Source: an uncultured Pelagibacteraceae bacterium | GTDB lineage: Bacteria; Pseudomonadota; Alphaproteobacteria; Pelagibacterales; Pelagibacteraceae | DNA: 64,000 nucleotides | Assembly (NCBI GenBank): GCA_902629285.1 | Contig: CACOQN010000001.1 | Location: forward strand, 106,642-170,641 | Reading direction: 5' to 3' | In this document: positions 1-11,921 of the stretch, in pieces | Numbering within the stretch: position 1 is the first letter of the stretch | Layout: the number at the start of each line of letters is the position of its first letter | Translations under genes and position numbers: made by a program | The notes under the pieces: model-generated | Told to the model about the DNA's origin: nothing | What the model saw: the letters and a program-made list of their open reading frames with translations, nothing else | Databases searched by the model: none

Positions 1-29
1 CATTCTTAAATTTGAAAAATTTAAATAAA

Positions 30-722
30 ATGCAAAAAAATATTTCAATATTAATTCCAGTTTTTAATGAACAAAATACAATTTGCGAAATTATAAAAAA
101 AGTATTGGCACAAAAACAGTACACAAAAGAGATAATAGTAATTGATGATAATTCATCAGATCAAACTAAAAAATTACTTAAAGATTATTTCTCTGAAAAT
201 ATTAAATTAATTGAAAATGAAAAAAATTATGGGAAGGGTTATTGTTTAAAACAAGGTATTAAAAATGCTTCAGGCGAGATAATTATTATTCAAGACGCTG
301 ATTTAGAATATGATCCCTCAGATTATACAAAATTAGTTAGTCCTATTATTGCTAATAAAGCTGATGTAGTTTATGGTTCTAGATTTATTGGAGATAGCGA
401 AAAAAGAGTTCTTTTTTTCTGGCATCGTGTAGGAAACTTAATTTTAACATTTTTATCAAACGCTTTTACTAATTTAAATTTAACCGACATGGAGGTTGGT
501 TATAAAGCTTTCAAAACAGAATGTATTAAAGATATAGAGCTTTGTGAAAAACGATTTGGTTTTGAACCTGAAATTACAGCAAAAATTGCAAAAAAAAAAT
601 TAAGGATTTTTGAAGTTGGAATTAAATATTACGGCAGAACATATGCAGAAGGAAAAAAAATTAATTGGAAAGATGGACTTGAAGCAATTTTCTGCATTTT
701 AAAATATAATTTATTCAAATAA
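30..722 (+). CDS. Glycosyltransferase family 2 (dolichyl/polyprenyl-phosphate sugar synthase-like)
   Basis: ISILIPVFNEQNTI, DADLEYDPSDY and GSRF motifs of GT2/DPM1-like enzymes. ORF track starts at TTG 12; ATG at 30 is a better start. Confidence 0.8.
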   Translation: MQKNISILIPVFNEQNTICEIIKKVLAQKQYTKEIIVIDDNSSDQTKKLLKDYFSENIKLIENEKNYGKGYCLKQGIKNASGEIIIIQDADLEYDPSDYTKLVSPIIANKADVVYGSRFIGDSEKRVLFFWHRVGNLILTFLSNAFTNLNLTDMEVGYKAFKTECIKDIELCEKRFGFEPEITAKIAKKKLRIFEVGIKYYGRTYAEGKKINWKDGLEAIFCILKYNLFK

Positions 723-733
723 ATTTCTAAAAA

Positions 734-3391
734 CTATTTTTTTAGTTCCGCCTGTGCTGCTGATAATCTAGCAATAGGGACTCTAAAGGGTGAACATGAT
801 ACATAGTTCAATCCTACCTTGGCACAGAAAGATATACTTTTAGGATCCCCTCCATGTTCACCACAAATTCCTAATTTTAATTTACTATTTTGTTTCCTAC
901 CCTTTTCAACTGCAATCTCAACTAAATCAGATACTCCTTCATCTATTGAAACAAATGGATCTACAGAAAATATTTTTTTTTCTATATAATCATTTAAAAA
1001 TTTACCACTATCATCTCTACTAATTCCAAATGTGGTTTGAGTTAAATCATTAGTCCCAAAACTAAAAAATTCTGCATGTTTTGCAATTTCCTTTGCTTTT
1101 AGTGCTGCTCTAGGCAATTCAATCATTGTACCAACTAAAAATTCTATTTTTAAATTATGTTTTTTTTGAATTTTGTCTGCAGTCTTTATCACTAAATCTT
1201 TCATTATCTTTATCTCAGCCTCAGTGGATACTAGAGGAATCATTATTTCAGGAAATGCTGACTTTATTTTACTATTCTTGAGTTCTGCTAAAGCTTCAAA
1301 TATTGCGCTGCATTGCATTTCATAAATTTCAGGAAAAGATATTCCCAGCCGACAACCCCTGTGACCTAACATAGGATTTTGCTCATGGAGTTCTTCTATC
1401 CTTGTTTCAACCTCTTTTACAGGAAGGTTGACTATATTGGCAACCTCATTAATTTCTTTACTTGTACGTGGCAAAAATTCATGTAGTGGTGGATCTAATA
1501 ATCTTACAGTCACTGGTAAACCGCTCATAATTTTAAAAATTTCAATAAAATCTTTTTTTTGATGTGGTAATAATTTTTCTAACGCTATTGCTCTATCCTC
1601 TTTCGTTTTGGATAATATCATTTCTCTTACAGATAAAATTCTTTCTTCATCGAAAAACATATGTTCAGTTCTACAGAGACCAATACCGTCTGCACCAAAA
1701 TCTTTTGCAGTTTTGGTATCTTTTGGTGTTTCTGAATTTGTTCTTACTTTCAATTTTCTAAAACTATCAGCCCAAGACATCAATTTTGAAAAATCACCAG
1801 ATATTTCTGGTTTTACAGTTGTTACGCTACCAGCAATCACTCTTCCGGTTGATCCGTCAATAGTAATTATATCTCCCTCTCTAATCTCAATTGATGATGT
1901 TTTAAAAGATTTATTTTCATAATTTATATCGATTTCACTTGATCCTGATACACATGGTCTACCCATTCCTCTAGCAACAACTGCTGCATGGCTAGTCATT
2001 CCTCCTCTAGCCGTCAATATTCCTTTGGCAGCATGCATTCCCTGTATATCTTCTGGAGAAGTCTCTAATCTAACTAAGATTGTATCTTGCATCATAGCAG
2101 TTAGTCTTTCTGCCTCTTCAGACGTAAATACAACTTTGCCACTCGCTGCACCTGGCGATGCTGGTAACCCATTTGCTATTACATTAATTAAACTTTTTTC
2201 ATCCAAAGTAGGATGCAAGAGTGTGTCTAGAGAGTTTGGTTCAATTCTTAATACAGCTTCTTTTTTTGAAATTAATTTTTCATTAACCATATCAACTGCT
2301 ATTTTAATTGCGGATTTTGCTGTTCTTTTTCCTGATCTAGTTTGTAGCATCCACAATTTATTGCTTTCGACTGTAAATTCTACATCTTGCATATCTTTAT
2401 AATGTTTCTCTAACTTTTTTAAAATTTTTTGAAGTTCTTTAAAAACTTTTGGCATAGACTCTTCCATTGATAATTCTTTTACTTTTGCATCATGTCTAGC
2501 TTTTTTAGTAATATATTGAGGTGTTCTTGTGCCCGCTACAACATCTTCACCTTGTGCATTTATTAAATACTCTCCATATATTTCATTTGATCCATCTGAT
2601 GGATTTCTTGTAAACACAACACCTGTTGCACAATCATCACCCATATTTCCAAAAACCATTGATTGAACATTTACCGCAGTTCCCCACTCTGCTGGGATTT
2701 GATTTAATTTTCTGTAAACTTTTGCTCTATTGCTTTCCCACGATAAAAATACAGCACTTATTGCTCCTAGTAATTGTTCATAAACGTCTTGAGGAAAATC
2801 TTTTTTGGCCTTTTCTCTTACTGTTCTTTTAAAGTCTTCAATCAATCCATCCCAATCACTTTCATCTAGATCTGTATCTAACAAAACACCTTTAGTAAGT
2901 TTATAATTTTCGATTAATTCCTCAAAATGGTGACCTTCAACACCCATAACTACGTTACCATACATTTGTATGAATCTTCTATAACTGTCTTTAGCAAATC
3001 TTCCATTTGAGGTTTTAATTGCTAAAGCTTTAACTGTTTTATCGTTCAGACCCAGATTTAGAATAGTATCCATCATACCTGGCATTGATACCCTTGCACC
3101 AGACCGTACAGACAACAAAAGTGGATTGTTCAAGTCTCCAAATTTTTTAGACACATCTCTTTCAATTAATTTTAATTCTTTTTTAATTTGAGAAATTAAA
3201 TTTTTATTTAATTTTTTTTTATCCTCATAAAAAATTTTACAAACTTTTGTTGATATCGTAAAACCAGAAGGCACTGGAAGACCCATTCTCCCCATTTCAG
3301 AAAGATTAGCACCTTTTCCTCCTAAAAAGTTTTTAGGGTTTTTGATTTTTTTACTATCTCTAGAATTAAAATTTAATATAAGTTTTTTCAT
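734..3391 (-). CDS. ppdK: Pyruvate, phosphate dikinase
   Basis: 885 aa; GGKGANLSEM N-terminus, GGMTSHAAVVARGMGRPCVSG phosphohistidine motif, C-terminal GICGEHGGDP. Confidence 0.95.
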   Translation of the reverse strand: MKKLILNFNSRDSKKIKNPKNFLGGKGANLSEMGRMGLPVPSGFTISTKVCKIFYEDKKKLNKNLISQIKKELKLIERDVSKKFGDLNNPLLLSVRSGARVSMPGMMDTILNLGLNDKTVKALAIKTSNGRFAKDSYRRFIQMYGNVVMGVEGHHFEELIENYKLTKGVLLDTDLDESDWDGLIEDFKRTVREKAKKDFPQDVYEQLLGAISAVFLSWESNRAKVYRKLNQIPAEWGTAVNVQSMVFGNMGDDCATGVVFTRNPSDGSNEIYGEYLINAQGEDVVAGTRTPQYITKKARHDAKVKELSMEESMPKVFKELQKILKKLEKHYKDMQDVEFTVESNKLWMLQTRSGKRTAKSAIKIAVDMVNEKLISKKEAVLRIEPNSLDTLLHPTLDEKSLINVIANGLPASPGAASGKVVFTSEEAERLTAMMQDTILVRLETSPEDIQGMHAAKGILTARGGMTSHAAVVARGMGRPCVSGSSEIDINYENKSFKTSSIEIREGDIITIDGSTGRVIAGSVTTVKPEISGDFSKLMSWADSFRKLKVRTNSETPKDTKTAKDFGADGIGLCRTEHMFFDEERILSVREMILSKTKEDRAIALEKLLPHQKKDFIEIFKIMSGLPVTVRLLDPPLHEFLPRTSKEINEVANIVNLPVKEVETRIEELHEQNPMLGHRGCRLGISFPEIYEMQCSAIFEALAELKNSKIKSAFPEIMIPLVSTEAEIKIMKDLVIKTADKIQKKHNLKIEFLVGTMIELPRAALKAKEIAKHAEFFSFGTNDLTQTTFGISRDDSGKFLNDYIEKKIFSVDPFVSIDEGVSDLVEIAVEKGRKQNSKLKLGICGEHGGDPKSISFCAKVGLNYVSCSPFRVPIARLSAAQAELKK

Positions 3392-5457
3392 TAATGAGTG
3401 TCGATTAGAGAAAAATTAACATAGTTGTTGAACGTTTTACACATCATTTGGATTAGTTCCAGTCTATTTTTCTTTATGATTGGATCGTCTTCGTTTACAA
3501 TTACATTATCAAAAAAATCAAAAACTTCTCTTTTGACACTAGCTAGATTGTCCAATGTTTGAACATAATTTTCATCTTTATTTATCCTTGAAAAATATTT
3601 CTTTAACTCACTAATTTTTTTAAATAGGTTCTTTTCTAACTCAGTTTTAAAAATACCAGGATCAGTTGTATTTGATAATTCTATTTTATCATTTTTTAAC
3701 TCACCATCTAAAATGTTTGAGGCTCGTTTATAACTTGCAATAATATCTAAACCATCTGGTTTGTTAATAATTTTATTTAAATGTTTAGCTTTATTAAAAA
3801 TAATTACAGATTGATCTAAGTTAAAAAAACTGGTTGATGCTTGAATTATATCATTTCTAATATTTTGTTCCTTCATGTAATATTTTAATCTATCCATTAA
3901 AAAATCTGATAATTCTTTTTGTAAAGATTGGTTATCAATTTCAAAACCTTGATCTAAATACAGGCTTGAAGAATAATTCATTAGATCTTTTATTTTAAAA
4001 TCTTTTTTATTTTCAACAATTATTCTTATTACACCTAATGCTAATCTTCTTAGAGCATATGGATCTTTAGAACTTGTTGGCTTTTGATTTAAACCAAAAA
4101 AACCAACTAAAGTATCTATCTTATCAGCTAAAGAAAGGGCTATGCTAAATGGTTTTTTGGGGACTCTTGAGCCTGGACCTGTGGGTAAATATTGCTCACT
4201 TATGGCCAAAGACAGATCTTTATCAAAACCTTGTACATTAGCAAAATAACCTCCCATAACACCTTGGAGTTCTGGAAATTCACCCACAAGTTCTGATAAT
4301 AAATCAACCTTACAAATTGATGCTGATAATTCAACTTTTTCTTTACTGATTAAAAGTTCATCAGATATCATTCCACCCAATTTTCTCATTCTTTGGGCTT
4401 TATCAAAATAACTTCCTAATCCTCTAAAAAAATTCATTGATTTTAAATCAGTAACTTTTTTGACCATATTTTGAGATCTATCTTTTTTCCAAAAAAATTC
4501 TGCATCACTTAATCTTGCCTCAACCACTCTTTCATTTCCTAATTTAATTAATCCCTTTTTATCTTTTTTGTTTGAAACAACTAAAAATTCATTGGTAATA
4601 TTTTCTTTATTATCAAATATAGGAAAATATTTTTGATGGTATTGCATGGTAATAATTAATATTTCTTTTGGAATATTTAAAAATTTCTTATTAAATTCAC
4701 AGAGAAGTATATTTGGTTGGTCTGTTAAATCTACAACCTCGTGAAGTAATTTAGGATTTTGCTGAATCTTAATATTTTTATTTTTTAATATATTATTGAA
4801 TTTTTTTTCAATTAACTTTTTTCTTTCATTGTGATCAATAATAATATCAATTTTTTTAAAAAAACTTTTATAATTTTTAAATTCTAAAAACGACTTTTTA
4901 TTTTCCTCAAATTCTTTATCAACAAAAGTTGAATTAGAGGATGTTAAGTGGTGAAAACTAAAATTTAATTTTTTTTTATCAAATACAGCTAATATTGATT
5001 TTAATGGTCTCCCCCAATTTAGATCATAATTTCCCCAATACATTGAATTTTTCCATTGAATTCTATTCAATAAAATTGGGATAAATTCCTCTAATAATTG
5101 ATGTGTGTGCAATTTTTTTGATCTTGTCTTGAAAAAATAAAATTGTCCTTTATCGGTTTTCTTTTGGTAGAGATCCTTTTTTAAGATTTTATTTGACCTA
5201 ACAAACCCCTCTAGTGCTACCTCTGGTGACTTAATATTTGGACCTTTAATCTCCTCAGATTTTAGTACTACATTTTTTTGAACACCTTGAAACAATACCA
5301 CTAGTCTGTTTGGTGTTGAGTATGATGAGCTTTTTTTAAATAAAATTGATTTTTCTAAAAATAAATCATTAAAACTTTTAAGCAAGTTTTCTCTTAAATT
5401 TTGTTGAAGATTTGAAGGCATTTCTTCACTAAATAATTCTAAAAAAAACTCCGACAT
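3391..5457 (-). CDS. glyS: Glycyl-tRNA synthetase beta subunit
   Basis: 688 aa; LFSEEMPSNLQ N-terminus, ELQGVMGGYFA, DKIDTLVGFF motifs; next to glyQ. Confidence 0.95.
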   Translation of the reverse strand: MSEFFLELFSEEMPSNLQQNLRENLLKSFNDLFLEKSILFKKSSSYSTPNRLVVLFQGVQKNVVLKSEEIKGPNIKSPEVALEGFVRSNKILKKDLYQKKTDKGQFYFFKTRSKKLHTHQLLEEFIPILLNRIQWKNSMYWGNYDLNWGRPLKSILAVFDKKKLNFSFHHLTSSNSTFVDKEFEENKKSFLEFKNYKSFFKKIDIIIDHNERKKLIEKKFNNILKNKNIKIQQNPKLLHEVVDLTDQPNILLCEFNKKFLNIPKEILIITMQYHQKYFPIFDNKENITNEFLVVSNKKDKKGLIKLGNERVVEARLSDAEFFWKKDRSQNMVKKVTDLKSMNFFRGLGSYFDKAQRMRKLGGMISDELLISKEKVELSASICKVDLLSELVGEFPELQGVMGGYFANVQGFDKDLSLAISEQYLPTGPGSRVPKKPFSIALSLADKIDTLVGFFGLNQKPTSSKDPYALRRLALGVIRIIVENKKDFKIKDLMNYSSSLYLDQGFEIDNQSLQKELSDFLMDRLKYYMKEQNIRNDIIQASTSFFNLDQSVIIFNKAKHLNKIINKPDGLDIIASYKRASNILDGELKNDKIELSNTTDPGIFKTELEKNLFKKISELKKYFSRINKDENYVQTLDNLASVKREVFDFFDNVIVNEDDPIIKKNRLELIQMMCKTFNNYVNFSLIDTH

Positions 5458-6359
5458 TATTTTTGACTATCTAACCAAACACCTGCTACAGATTTTGTAA
5501 TATCTCTTATTCTGGCAATATAACCAGCTCTTTGTGCAACACTGATTGCACCTCTTGCATCTAAAATATTAAACACATGACTGGCTTTTAAACATTGATC
5601 ATATGCTGGTAAAGAAATTTTTTTATCTACCAAATCTTTTGCCTCGGACTCATGCATTTCAAACATTTTCAAAAGTGTTTCTACATTTGCGTGTTCAAAA
5701 TTATACGCTGAAAATTCTTTTTCAGCTTGGTGAAAAACTTCGTGATATTTTACACCTTCATCATTCCACAATAAATCATAAACATTTTTTTCTTTTTGAG
5801 TGAACATACAAATTCTTTCTAAGCCATAAGTGATTTCAACTGATACAGGTTTACAATCAAATCCAGCCATTTGTTGAAAATAGGTGAATTGAGTAATTTC
5901 CATTCCATCACACCACACTTCCCATCCCAATCCTGCAGCACCTAATGTTGGACTTTCCCAATCATCTTCAACAAACCTTATATCATGATCATTATGATCT
6001 ATTCCAATAGTAGATAAACTATTTAGATAAAGTTTTTTTATATTTTCAGGGGAAGGTTTAATTAAAACTTGAAATTGATAATAGTGTTGTAACCTGTTTG
6101 GATTATCTCCATATCTTCCATCAGTTGGTCTTCTTGATGGTTGCACATAAGCTACTTTCCATGGTTTATTGCCAAGTGATCTAAGTGTTGTTGCTGGATG
6201 AAAAGTTCCTGCACCAACCTCCATATCATAAGGCTGAAGAATAATGCATCCTTTTTTACTCCAAAATTTCTGAAGACTTAAAATTGTTTCTTGAAATGTT
6301 TGAATTTTTTCTTTTTTTGCTGATTTAGAAACCATATCTCTGCCAAATTGATCTTTCAT
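5457..6359 (-). CDS. glyQ: Glycyl-tRNA synthetase alpha subunit
   Basis: [43 protein letters not shown] motif. Confidence 0.95.
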   Translation of the reverse strand: MKDQFGRDMVSKSAKKEKIQTFQETILSLQKFWSKKGCIILQPYDMEVGAGTFHPATTLRSLGNKPWKVAYVQPSRRPTDGRYGDNPNRLQHYYQFQVLIKPSPENIKKLYLNSLSTIGIDHNDHDIRFVEDDWESPTLGAAGLGWEVWCDGMEITQFTYFQQMAGFDCKPVSVEITYGLERICMFTQKEKNVYDLLWNDEGVKYHEVFHQAEKEFSAYNFEHANVETLLKMFEMHESEAKDLVDKKISLPAYDQCLKASHVFNILDARGAISVAQRAGYIARIRDITKSVAGVWLDSQK

Positions 6360-7131
6360 CTAAAATACTTGCTATTTGGTCTACTTGATTATTAGAAGAA
6401 GAAAGTTTTTGACTTAACCATCCTTTTGATTTTTCAAATTTTTTAATAATAACATCTTCTCCAAATTTTTCTTTTAATATTTCATTTGCATCACCTATTC
6501 CATCAATCAGTCCTAAATTATTCGCTTTACTTCCTGACCAGAACTCACCTGAAAAAAGTTCTACTTCAGATTTATTTAATTTTGATCCTCTGCTTTTTTC
6601 TACCACATCTATAAAATCTTTATGAAGATCTAATTGAATATTTTTTAATCTTTCAATGTCTTCATTTTTTTCCTCTAAAAATGGATCAAGTGTACTTTTA
6701 TTTTTACCGGCTGTATGAACTCTCCTTTCAACTCCAATTTTTTTTATCAATTCTGTAAATCCAAAAGAAGAATATATAACTCCTATAGATCCAATAATTG
6801 AACTAGAATTTGCATAAATTTCGTCTCCAGCACAAGAAATCAAATAACCCCCAGAAGCTGCCACGTCTTCAGCAAATACAATAACTTTTTTTTTGTGTTT
6901 CTTTGCCTGTTGTCTAATAAAACTGTAGATTAAATGAGATTGAACTGGCGATCCTCCTGGAGAATTGACTGATATAGCAACACATGTCGCTTTTTTCAGT
7001 GAAAAAGCTTTTTTAATTATCTCCTCTTGACCTGCAAAATCTATTCCTTGTTTAAATTTTCCAGCATTACCGATAACCCCAGTTAATTTTAAGTGAGCAA
7101 CAATTTTTTTTTTTTTAAAAAAAGAGAACAT
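6325..7131 (-). CDS. S49 family signal peptide peptidase (SppA/SohB-like)
   Basis: [22 protein letters not shown] and GSIGVI motifs of the S49 family. Confidence 0.88.
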   Translation of the reverse strand: MFSFFKKKKIVAHLKLTGVIGNAGKFKQGIDFAGQEEIIKKAFSLKKATCVAISVNSPGGSPVQSHLIYSFIRQQAKKHKKKVIVFAEDVAASGGYLISCAGDEIYANSSSIIGSIGVIYSSFGFTELIKKIGVERRVHTAGKNKSTLDPFLEEKNEDIERLKNIQLDLHKDFIDVVEKSRGSKLNKSEVELFSGEFWSGSKANNLGLIDGIGDANEILKEKFGEDVIIKKFEKSKGWLSQKLSSSNNQVDQIASILDERSIWQRYGF

Positions 7132-7245
7132 AGTTAAGTCTTACAGAATTATTTATTGAATATAAAGACTACTTATAATTGAAGAAACTGGTGCGTCAAT
7201 TGATAAGTAATATATATGAACAAATTATACTAATTTAAAAATATT

Positions 7246-8259
7246 ATGGGAACGGTTGTACAGCTCAAAAATCAGATAAATAATTCGTATTTTCAGCTTA
7301 AAGACTCGGTTGAAGAAAAACTCATTTTGACTGAAGAAAAAATAAAATCAAAATTATCTAGTGACGTACAGCTGGTTCAAAAAATGACAGATTATCATAT
7401 AGAAACTGGAGGAAAAAGACTAAGAGCTTTACTTACGTTGGGTAGTGCAAAATTATGTGGTTACTCTAAAGGATCTAGAGATATAAATTTAGCTGCATGT
7501 GTTGAATTAATTCATAGCGCAACTTTAATGCATGATGACGTAATTGATGAAGGTACTGTTAGAAGAGGAAAAGAAACATTAAATAAAGTTTGGGATAATC
7601 ATTCTTCGGTTTTAATAGGAGATTATTTATTAAGTAGATGTTTTGAAATGATGGTAGAAGACGGAAACTTAGAAGTTTTAAAATTATTATCATCTACTTC
7701 ATCTAAAATCGCGCAAGGAGAAGTTTTGCAACTTCAATACAAAGGTGAAGTTGATATGCTAGAAGAAACATATTTAAAAATAATCTCAGCTAAAACTGCT
7801 GAGTTATTTGCAGCAGCAACTAAAGTTGGTGCAATTTTATCAGGTGTAGAAAATAAAGAAAAAGATGCTTTAGAATTTTATGGAAGAAACTTGGGATTAA
7901 CTTTTCAAATAGCAGATGATACACTAGACTATAATGCTGAGCTCAAACTATTTGGTAAAAATATTGGTCAAGATTTTTATGAAGGAAAAATTACCTTACC
8001 AATAATTTTACTTTTTCAAAAATTAAGAAATGATGAAAAGAAAATTTTATCAAATATGTTTAAAAAAGAATTAAGAACAAAAGATGACTTTAATGAAATT
8101 ATTGCTCTTATAAATAAATATAAAATAATTCAGGAATGCTATCAAAAAGCACAGCACTATATAAATTTAGCCTCAAATTCACTAAGTGTATTTAAAGACT
8201 CTGAAGAAAAAGATATTCTCAAAAGATTAACATCATTTAGTTTATCAAGAAATTTTTAA
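7246..8259 (+). CDS. ispB: Polyprenyl (octaprenyl-type) diphosphate synthase
   Basis: GGKRLRALLTL, LMHDDVIDEGTVRRG (first Asp-rich) and QIADDTLDY (second Asp-rich) motifs. Confidence 0.88.
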   Translation: MGTVVQLKNQINNSYFQLKDSVEEKLILTEEKIKSKLSSDVQLVQKMTDYHIETGGKRLRALLTLGSAKLCGYSKGSRDINLAACVELIHSATLMHDDVIDEGTVRRGKETLNKVWDNHSSVLIGDYLLSRCFEMMVEDGNLEVLKLLSSTSSKIAQGEVLQLQYKGEVDMLEETYLKIISAKTAELFAAATKVGAILSGVENKEKDALEFYGRNLGLTFQIADDTLDYNAELKLFGKNIGQDFYEGKITLPIILLFQKLRNDEKKILSNMFKKELRTKDDFNEIIALINKYKIIQECYQKAQHYINLASNSLSVFKDSEEKDILKRLTSFSLSRNF

Positions 8260-8882
8260 GGACTTAATAAAGACTTTATCCACTTCCCAGATTTATCTTT
8301 GTTGTATTTTAATCTCTCGTGGATTCTGTTCTCACCATCTAGCCAAAATTCAATACTACCTGGAGATAAAATCCATCCGGACCAGTGACTTGGTCTTGGT
8401 ACATTTGATTTTTTGCTATATTTTTTTTTGTAATCTTGTATAGATTTTAACAATTGTTCTCGCGAATCTAATTCCTCACTTTGCTTAGAAGCCCATGCTC
8501 CTATTCGACTTTCATATCCTCTAGATGAATAATATTCATCTGCAACCTGATCAGAAACTAATGATACCTTTCCATTAATTCTTATTTGTCTTAAAAGACT
8601 TTTCCAATGGAAACACATCGAAGCATATGGATTTTTTTTTAATTCATCTCCTTTTAGACTATTTAAATTTGTATAAAATACAAATCCATCTTTGTTGAAA
8701 TCTTTAAGCAAAACCATTCTAACTGAAGGAATGTTGTTTTTATTTGACGTAGCCAAAGCAACAGCATTTGGATCATTTGGCTCAGTTTTCTTTGCTTCCT
8801 CCATCCATTGATCAAATAATTGAATTGGATCATCTATATCAAGAAAGCAGCTATTAAGACCTAAAGAGTTTTTTTGATTCAT
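8256..8882 (-). CDS. pdxH: Pyridoxamine 5'-phosphate oxidase
   Basis: PSVRMVLLKDFNKDGFVFYTN; C-terminal IEFWLDGENRIHERLKY. Confidence 0.93.
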   Translation of the reverse strand: MNQKNSLGLNSCFLDIDDPIQLFDQWMEEAKKTEPNDPNAVALATSNKNNIPSVRMVLLKDFNKDGFVFYTNLNSLKGDELKKNPYASMCFHWKSLLRQIRINGKVSLVSDQVADEYYSSRGYESRIGAWASKQSEELDSREQLLKSIQDYKKKYSKKSNVPRPSHWSGWILSPGSIEFWLDGENRIHERLKYNKDKSGKWIKSLLSP

Positions 8883-8915
8883 AATTTAAACAAAATAATC
8901 TATATAATATAAATA

Positions 8916-9998
8916 ATGTCATTTAATACTTTTGGAAAGCTATTTCGTTTTACAACTTGGGGGGAGTCTCATGGGCCTGCAATTGGCTGTATTGTTGATG
9001 GTTGTCCTCCAAACATAAATCTTAAAGAGCAAGATATTCAAATAGAATTAGACAAAAGAAAACCAGGACAATCTAAATTTACAACACAACGAAAAGAGGA
9101 TGATAAAGTTCAAATATTATCAGGAGTATTTGGAGGTAAGACTACAGGTACACCTATTTCTCTCATAATTTACAACAAAGATATGAGATCCAAAGATTAT
9201 AGTAATATTAAAGATAAATTCAGACCAGGTCATGCTGATTTTACTTATTTTAAAAAATATGGAATTAGAGACTATAGAGGAGGTGGTAGATCTTCTGCTA
9301 GAGAAACTGCAGCACGAGTTGCGGCCGGTGCAATAGCAAAAGTTGTACTTCAAAAAAAATTAGGTAAAAAATTTAAAGTAATTGGTGCAGTAACTCAGCT
9401 AGGAATTCTTGGATGTGATACAAATCAATGGAACGATAAAGTAATTTCAAAAAATTCATTTTTTTGTCCAGATAAATCAATGATTAAATTATGGGAAAAA
9501 TATTTGCTTGGTGTAAGAAAATCTGGTTCATCATGCGGAGCAGTGATTGAAATAAGAGCAAGAGGTATCCCAGTTGGTTTAGGTGCTCCAATTTATTCGA
9601 AATTGGATACTGACATAGCTTCAGGCCTAATGAGTATTAATGCAGTTAAAGGTATAAATATTGGTGCAGGAATGAACTCAGCACAATTAAGTGGAGAACA
9701 AAATTCAGATGAAATTTCTTCAAAAGGAAATAAATTAAAATTCAATTCTAATAAAGCGGGAGGAATTCTTGGTGGAATTTCTACGGGCCAAGAAATTATT
9801 GCATCTTTTGCTGTCAAACCAACATCATCAATTTTAACTAGTAGAAAAACTATAAATAAATTTGGGAAAAATACTTCAATATCTGTTAAAGGTAGACATG
9901 ATCCTTGTGTAGGAATTAGAGCTGTACCAATTGGTGAAGCTATGATGAACTGTGTTTTACTTGACCACTACTTAATGAATAAAGCCCAGTGTAGTTAG
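8916..9998 (+). CDS. aroC: Chorismate synthase
   Basis: [64 protein letters not shown]. Confidence 0.97.
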   Translation: MSFNTFGKLFRFTTWGESHGPAIGCIVDGCPPNINLKEQDIQIELDKRKPGQSKFTTQRKEDDKVQILSGVFGGKTTGTPISLIIYNKDMRSKDYSNIKDKFRPGHADFTYFKKYGIRDYRGGGRSSARETAARVAAGAIAKVVLQKKLGKKFKVIGAVTQLGILGCDTNQWNDKVISKNSFFCPDKSMIKLWEKYLLGVRKSGSSCGAVIEIRARGIPVGLGAPIYSKLDTDIASGLMSINAVKGINIGAGMNSAQLSGEQNSDEISSKGNKLKFNSNKAGGILGGISTGQEIIASFAVKPTSSILTSRKTINKFGKNTSISVKGRHDPCVGIRAVPIGEAMMNCVLLDHYLMNKAQCS

Positions 9999-10004
9999 CT
10001 TAAA

Positions 10005-11921
10005 TTAATTTTTTACAACTCTTATTGTCTCCTTTTGAAACAAAATATCTGCAATTTTCTTACAAATTTGAGAACTGTTTAATCCAGCTTTATCGTACAT
10101 TTTTTTTGGATCATCTTGTTCAATAAATTCATCTGGTAAAGTCATTGATCTAAATTTAAAACCTTTATCAAATACTCCTTTTTCTGCTAATAAATTTTTT
10201 ACGTGAGAACCAAAACCTCCTATTGATCCTTCTTCAACAGTAATCATTAGCTCATGATCCTTAGCAGATTTTAATATCAGTTCCTCATCTAAAGGCTTAG
10301 CAAATCTAGCATCAATTACTGTAACCGAAACTCCTTTTGCTTTTAATTGCTCAGAAGCTAATTTACATTCCTCAATTCGGGTACCTAGGTTTAAAATACA
10401 AACCTGTGTTCCTTGATGGATAATTCTTCCCTTACCAATTTCAATTTTTTCATCTATTGATGGTAGATCAACACCAACACCTGTTCCTCTTGGATATCTT
10501 ATTGCAGAAGGTCTGTCATTGATATCTACAGAAGTATTGATCATTTTAACAAGTTCAGCTTCATCACTTGCGGCCATTACTACAAAGTTAGGCAAAGTTG
10601 ATAAATAAGTTATATCAAATGAACCAGCATGTGTTGATCCATCAGCACCAACTAATCCTGCTCTATCTATCGCAAATCTCACAGGCAAACTTTGGATGGC
10701 AACATCATGTACCACTTGATCATATGCTCTCTGTAAAAAAGTTGAATAAATTGCAGCGTAAGGTTTATAACCCTCAGTTGCTAAGCCAGCAGCAAAAGTT
10801 ACCGCATGTTGTTCAGCTATTCCAACATCAAACATTCTGCTTGGAAATTCCTTGCCAAAAATATCCATGCCTGTACCTCCTGGCATAGCTGCTGTTATTC
10901 CGACTATTTTGCTATCTTTTTTTGCGTGTTTCACTAACGTGTTAGCAAAAACTTTTGTATAAGCTGGAAGATTAGATTTACTCTTTAACTGTTCTCCGGT
11001 CTCAACATTAAATTTTGAAACTCCATGATAATGGTCATTTGCTTTTTCTGCATAGGAATAACCTTTCCCTTTTTGAGTTTTAATGTGAATCATTATAGGA
11101 CCCTCGTGTCTTGAATCTTTTGCATTTTTTAAAATTGGAACTAGGCTTGATAAATCATGGCCATCTATAGGACCCGCATAATAAAAACCAAGTGAACTAA
11201 ACAGCGTACCCCCTGTTACTGCTGAACGAAAAAAATCCTCTGCTTTTCCTGCTTTGGCACTAAATCTTTTTGAAAATGCAGATGTAATTAATTTTAAGGT
11301 TTCTCTAAGACTAAAATATATTTTACCAGTAAATAATTTTGCTAAGTAAGTTCTCATTGCTCCAACTGGTTTTGCAATTGACATGTCATTATCGTTTAAA
11401 ATAACAATCATTTTTGTCTTAGATGCTCCAGCATTATTCATGGCTTCATAAGCCATACCTGCACTAATTGCACCATCACCTATTACAGCTATTACATTAG
11501 AAGATTTATTTTCTAATTTATTTGCTTCAGCAATTCCTAATGCAGATGAAATAGATGTTGAACTGTGAGCTGCTCCAAATGGATCATATTCACTTTCAGA
11601 TCTTTTAGTAAAACCTGATAAACCATCACCCTGGCGTAAAGTTCTAATTTTATCTTTTCTACCAGTTAAAATTTTATGTGGATAAGATTGATGACCCACA
11701 TCCCATATTAATTTATCATTTGGAGTATCAAAAACATAATGAAGTGCGACTGTCAATTCAACCACTCCCAAACCAGCACCTAAATGGCCTCCTGTTTTTG
11801 AAACAGCATCTATCATCTCCTCCCTCACTTCATCTGCAACTTTTTGTAAATCATTTTCAGAAACTTTTCTTAAATCAGATGGGAAGTTTATATTATTTAA
11901 AAATTGATAATTTTTCTTCAT
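10005..11921 (-). CDS. dxs: 1-deoxy-D-xylulose-5-phosphate synthase
   Basis: 638 aa; [59 protein letters not shown]. Confidence 0.96.
   Translation of the reverse strand: MKKNYQFLNNINFPSDLRKVSENDLQKVADEVREEMIDAVSKTGGHLGAGLGVVELTVALHYVFDTPNDKLIWDVGHQSYPHKILTGRKDKIRTLRQGDGLSGFTKRSESEYDPFGAAHSSTSISSALGIAEANKLENKSSNVIAVIGDGAISAGMAYEAMNNAGASKTKMIVILNDNDMSIAKPVGAMRTYLAKLFTGKIYFSLRETLKLITSAFSKRFSAKAGKAEDFFRSAVTGGTLFSSLGFYYAGPIDGHDLSSLVPILKNAKDSRHEGPIMIHIKTQKGKGYSYAEKANDHYHGVSKFNVETGEQLKSKSNLPAYTKVFANTLVKHAKKDSKIVGITAAMPGGTGMDIFGKEFPSRMFDVGIAEQHAVTFAAGLATEGYKPYAAIYSTFLQRAYDQVVHDVAIQSLPVRFAIDRAGLVGADGSTHAGSFDITYLSTLPNFVVMAASDEAELVKMINTSVDINDRPSAIRYPRGTGVGVDLPSIDEKIEIGKGRIIHQGTQVCILNLGTRIEECKLASEQLKAKGVSVTVIDARFAKPLDEELILKSAKDHELMITVEEGSIGGFGSHVKNLLAEKGVFDKGFKFRSMTLPDEFIEQDDPKKMYDKAGLNSSQICKKIADILFQKETIRVVKN

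Noticed and set aside
1564-2832. ORFs on the + strand (65, 104, 125 and 68 aa) within ppdK
   Set aside because: Antisense to a full-length, highly conserved gene; Ser/Leu-rich composition expected of spurious frames.
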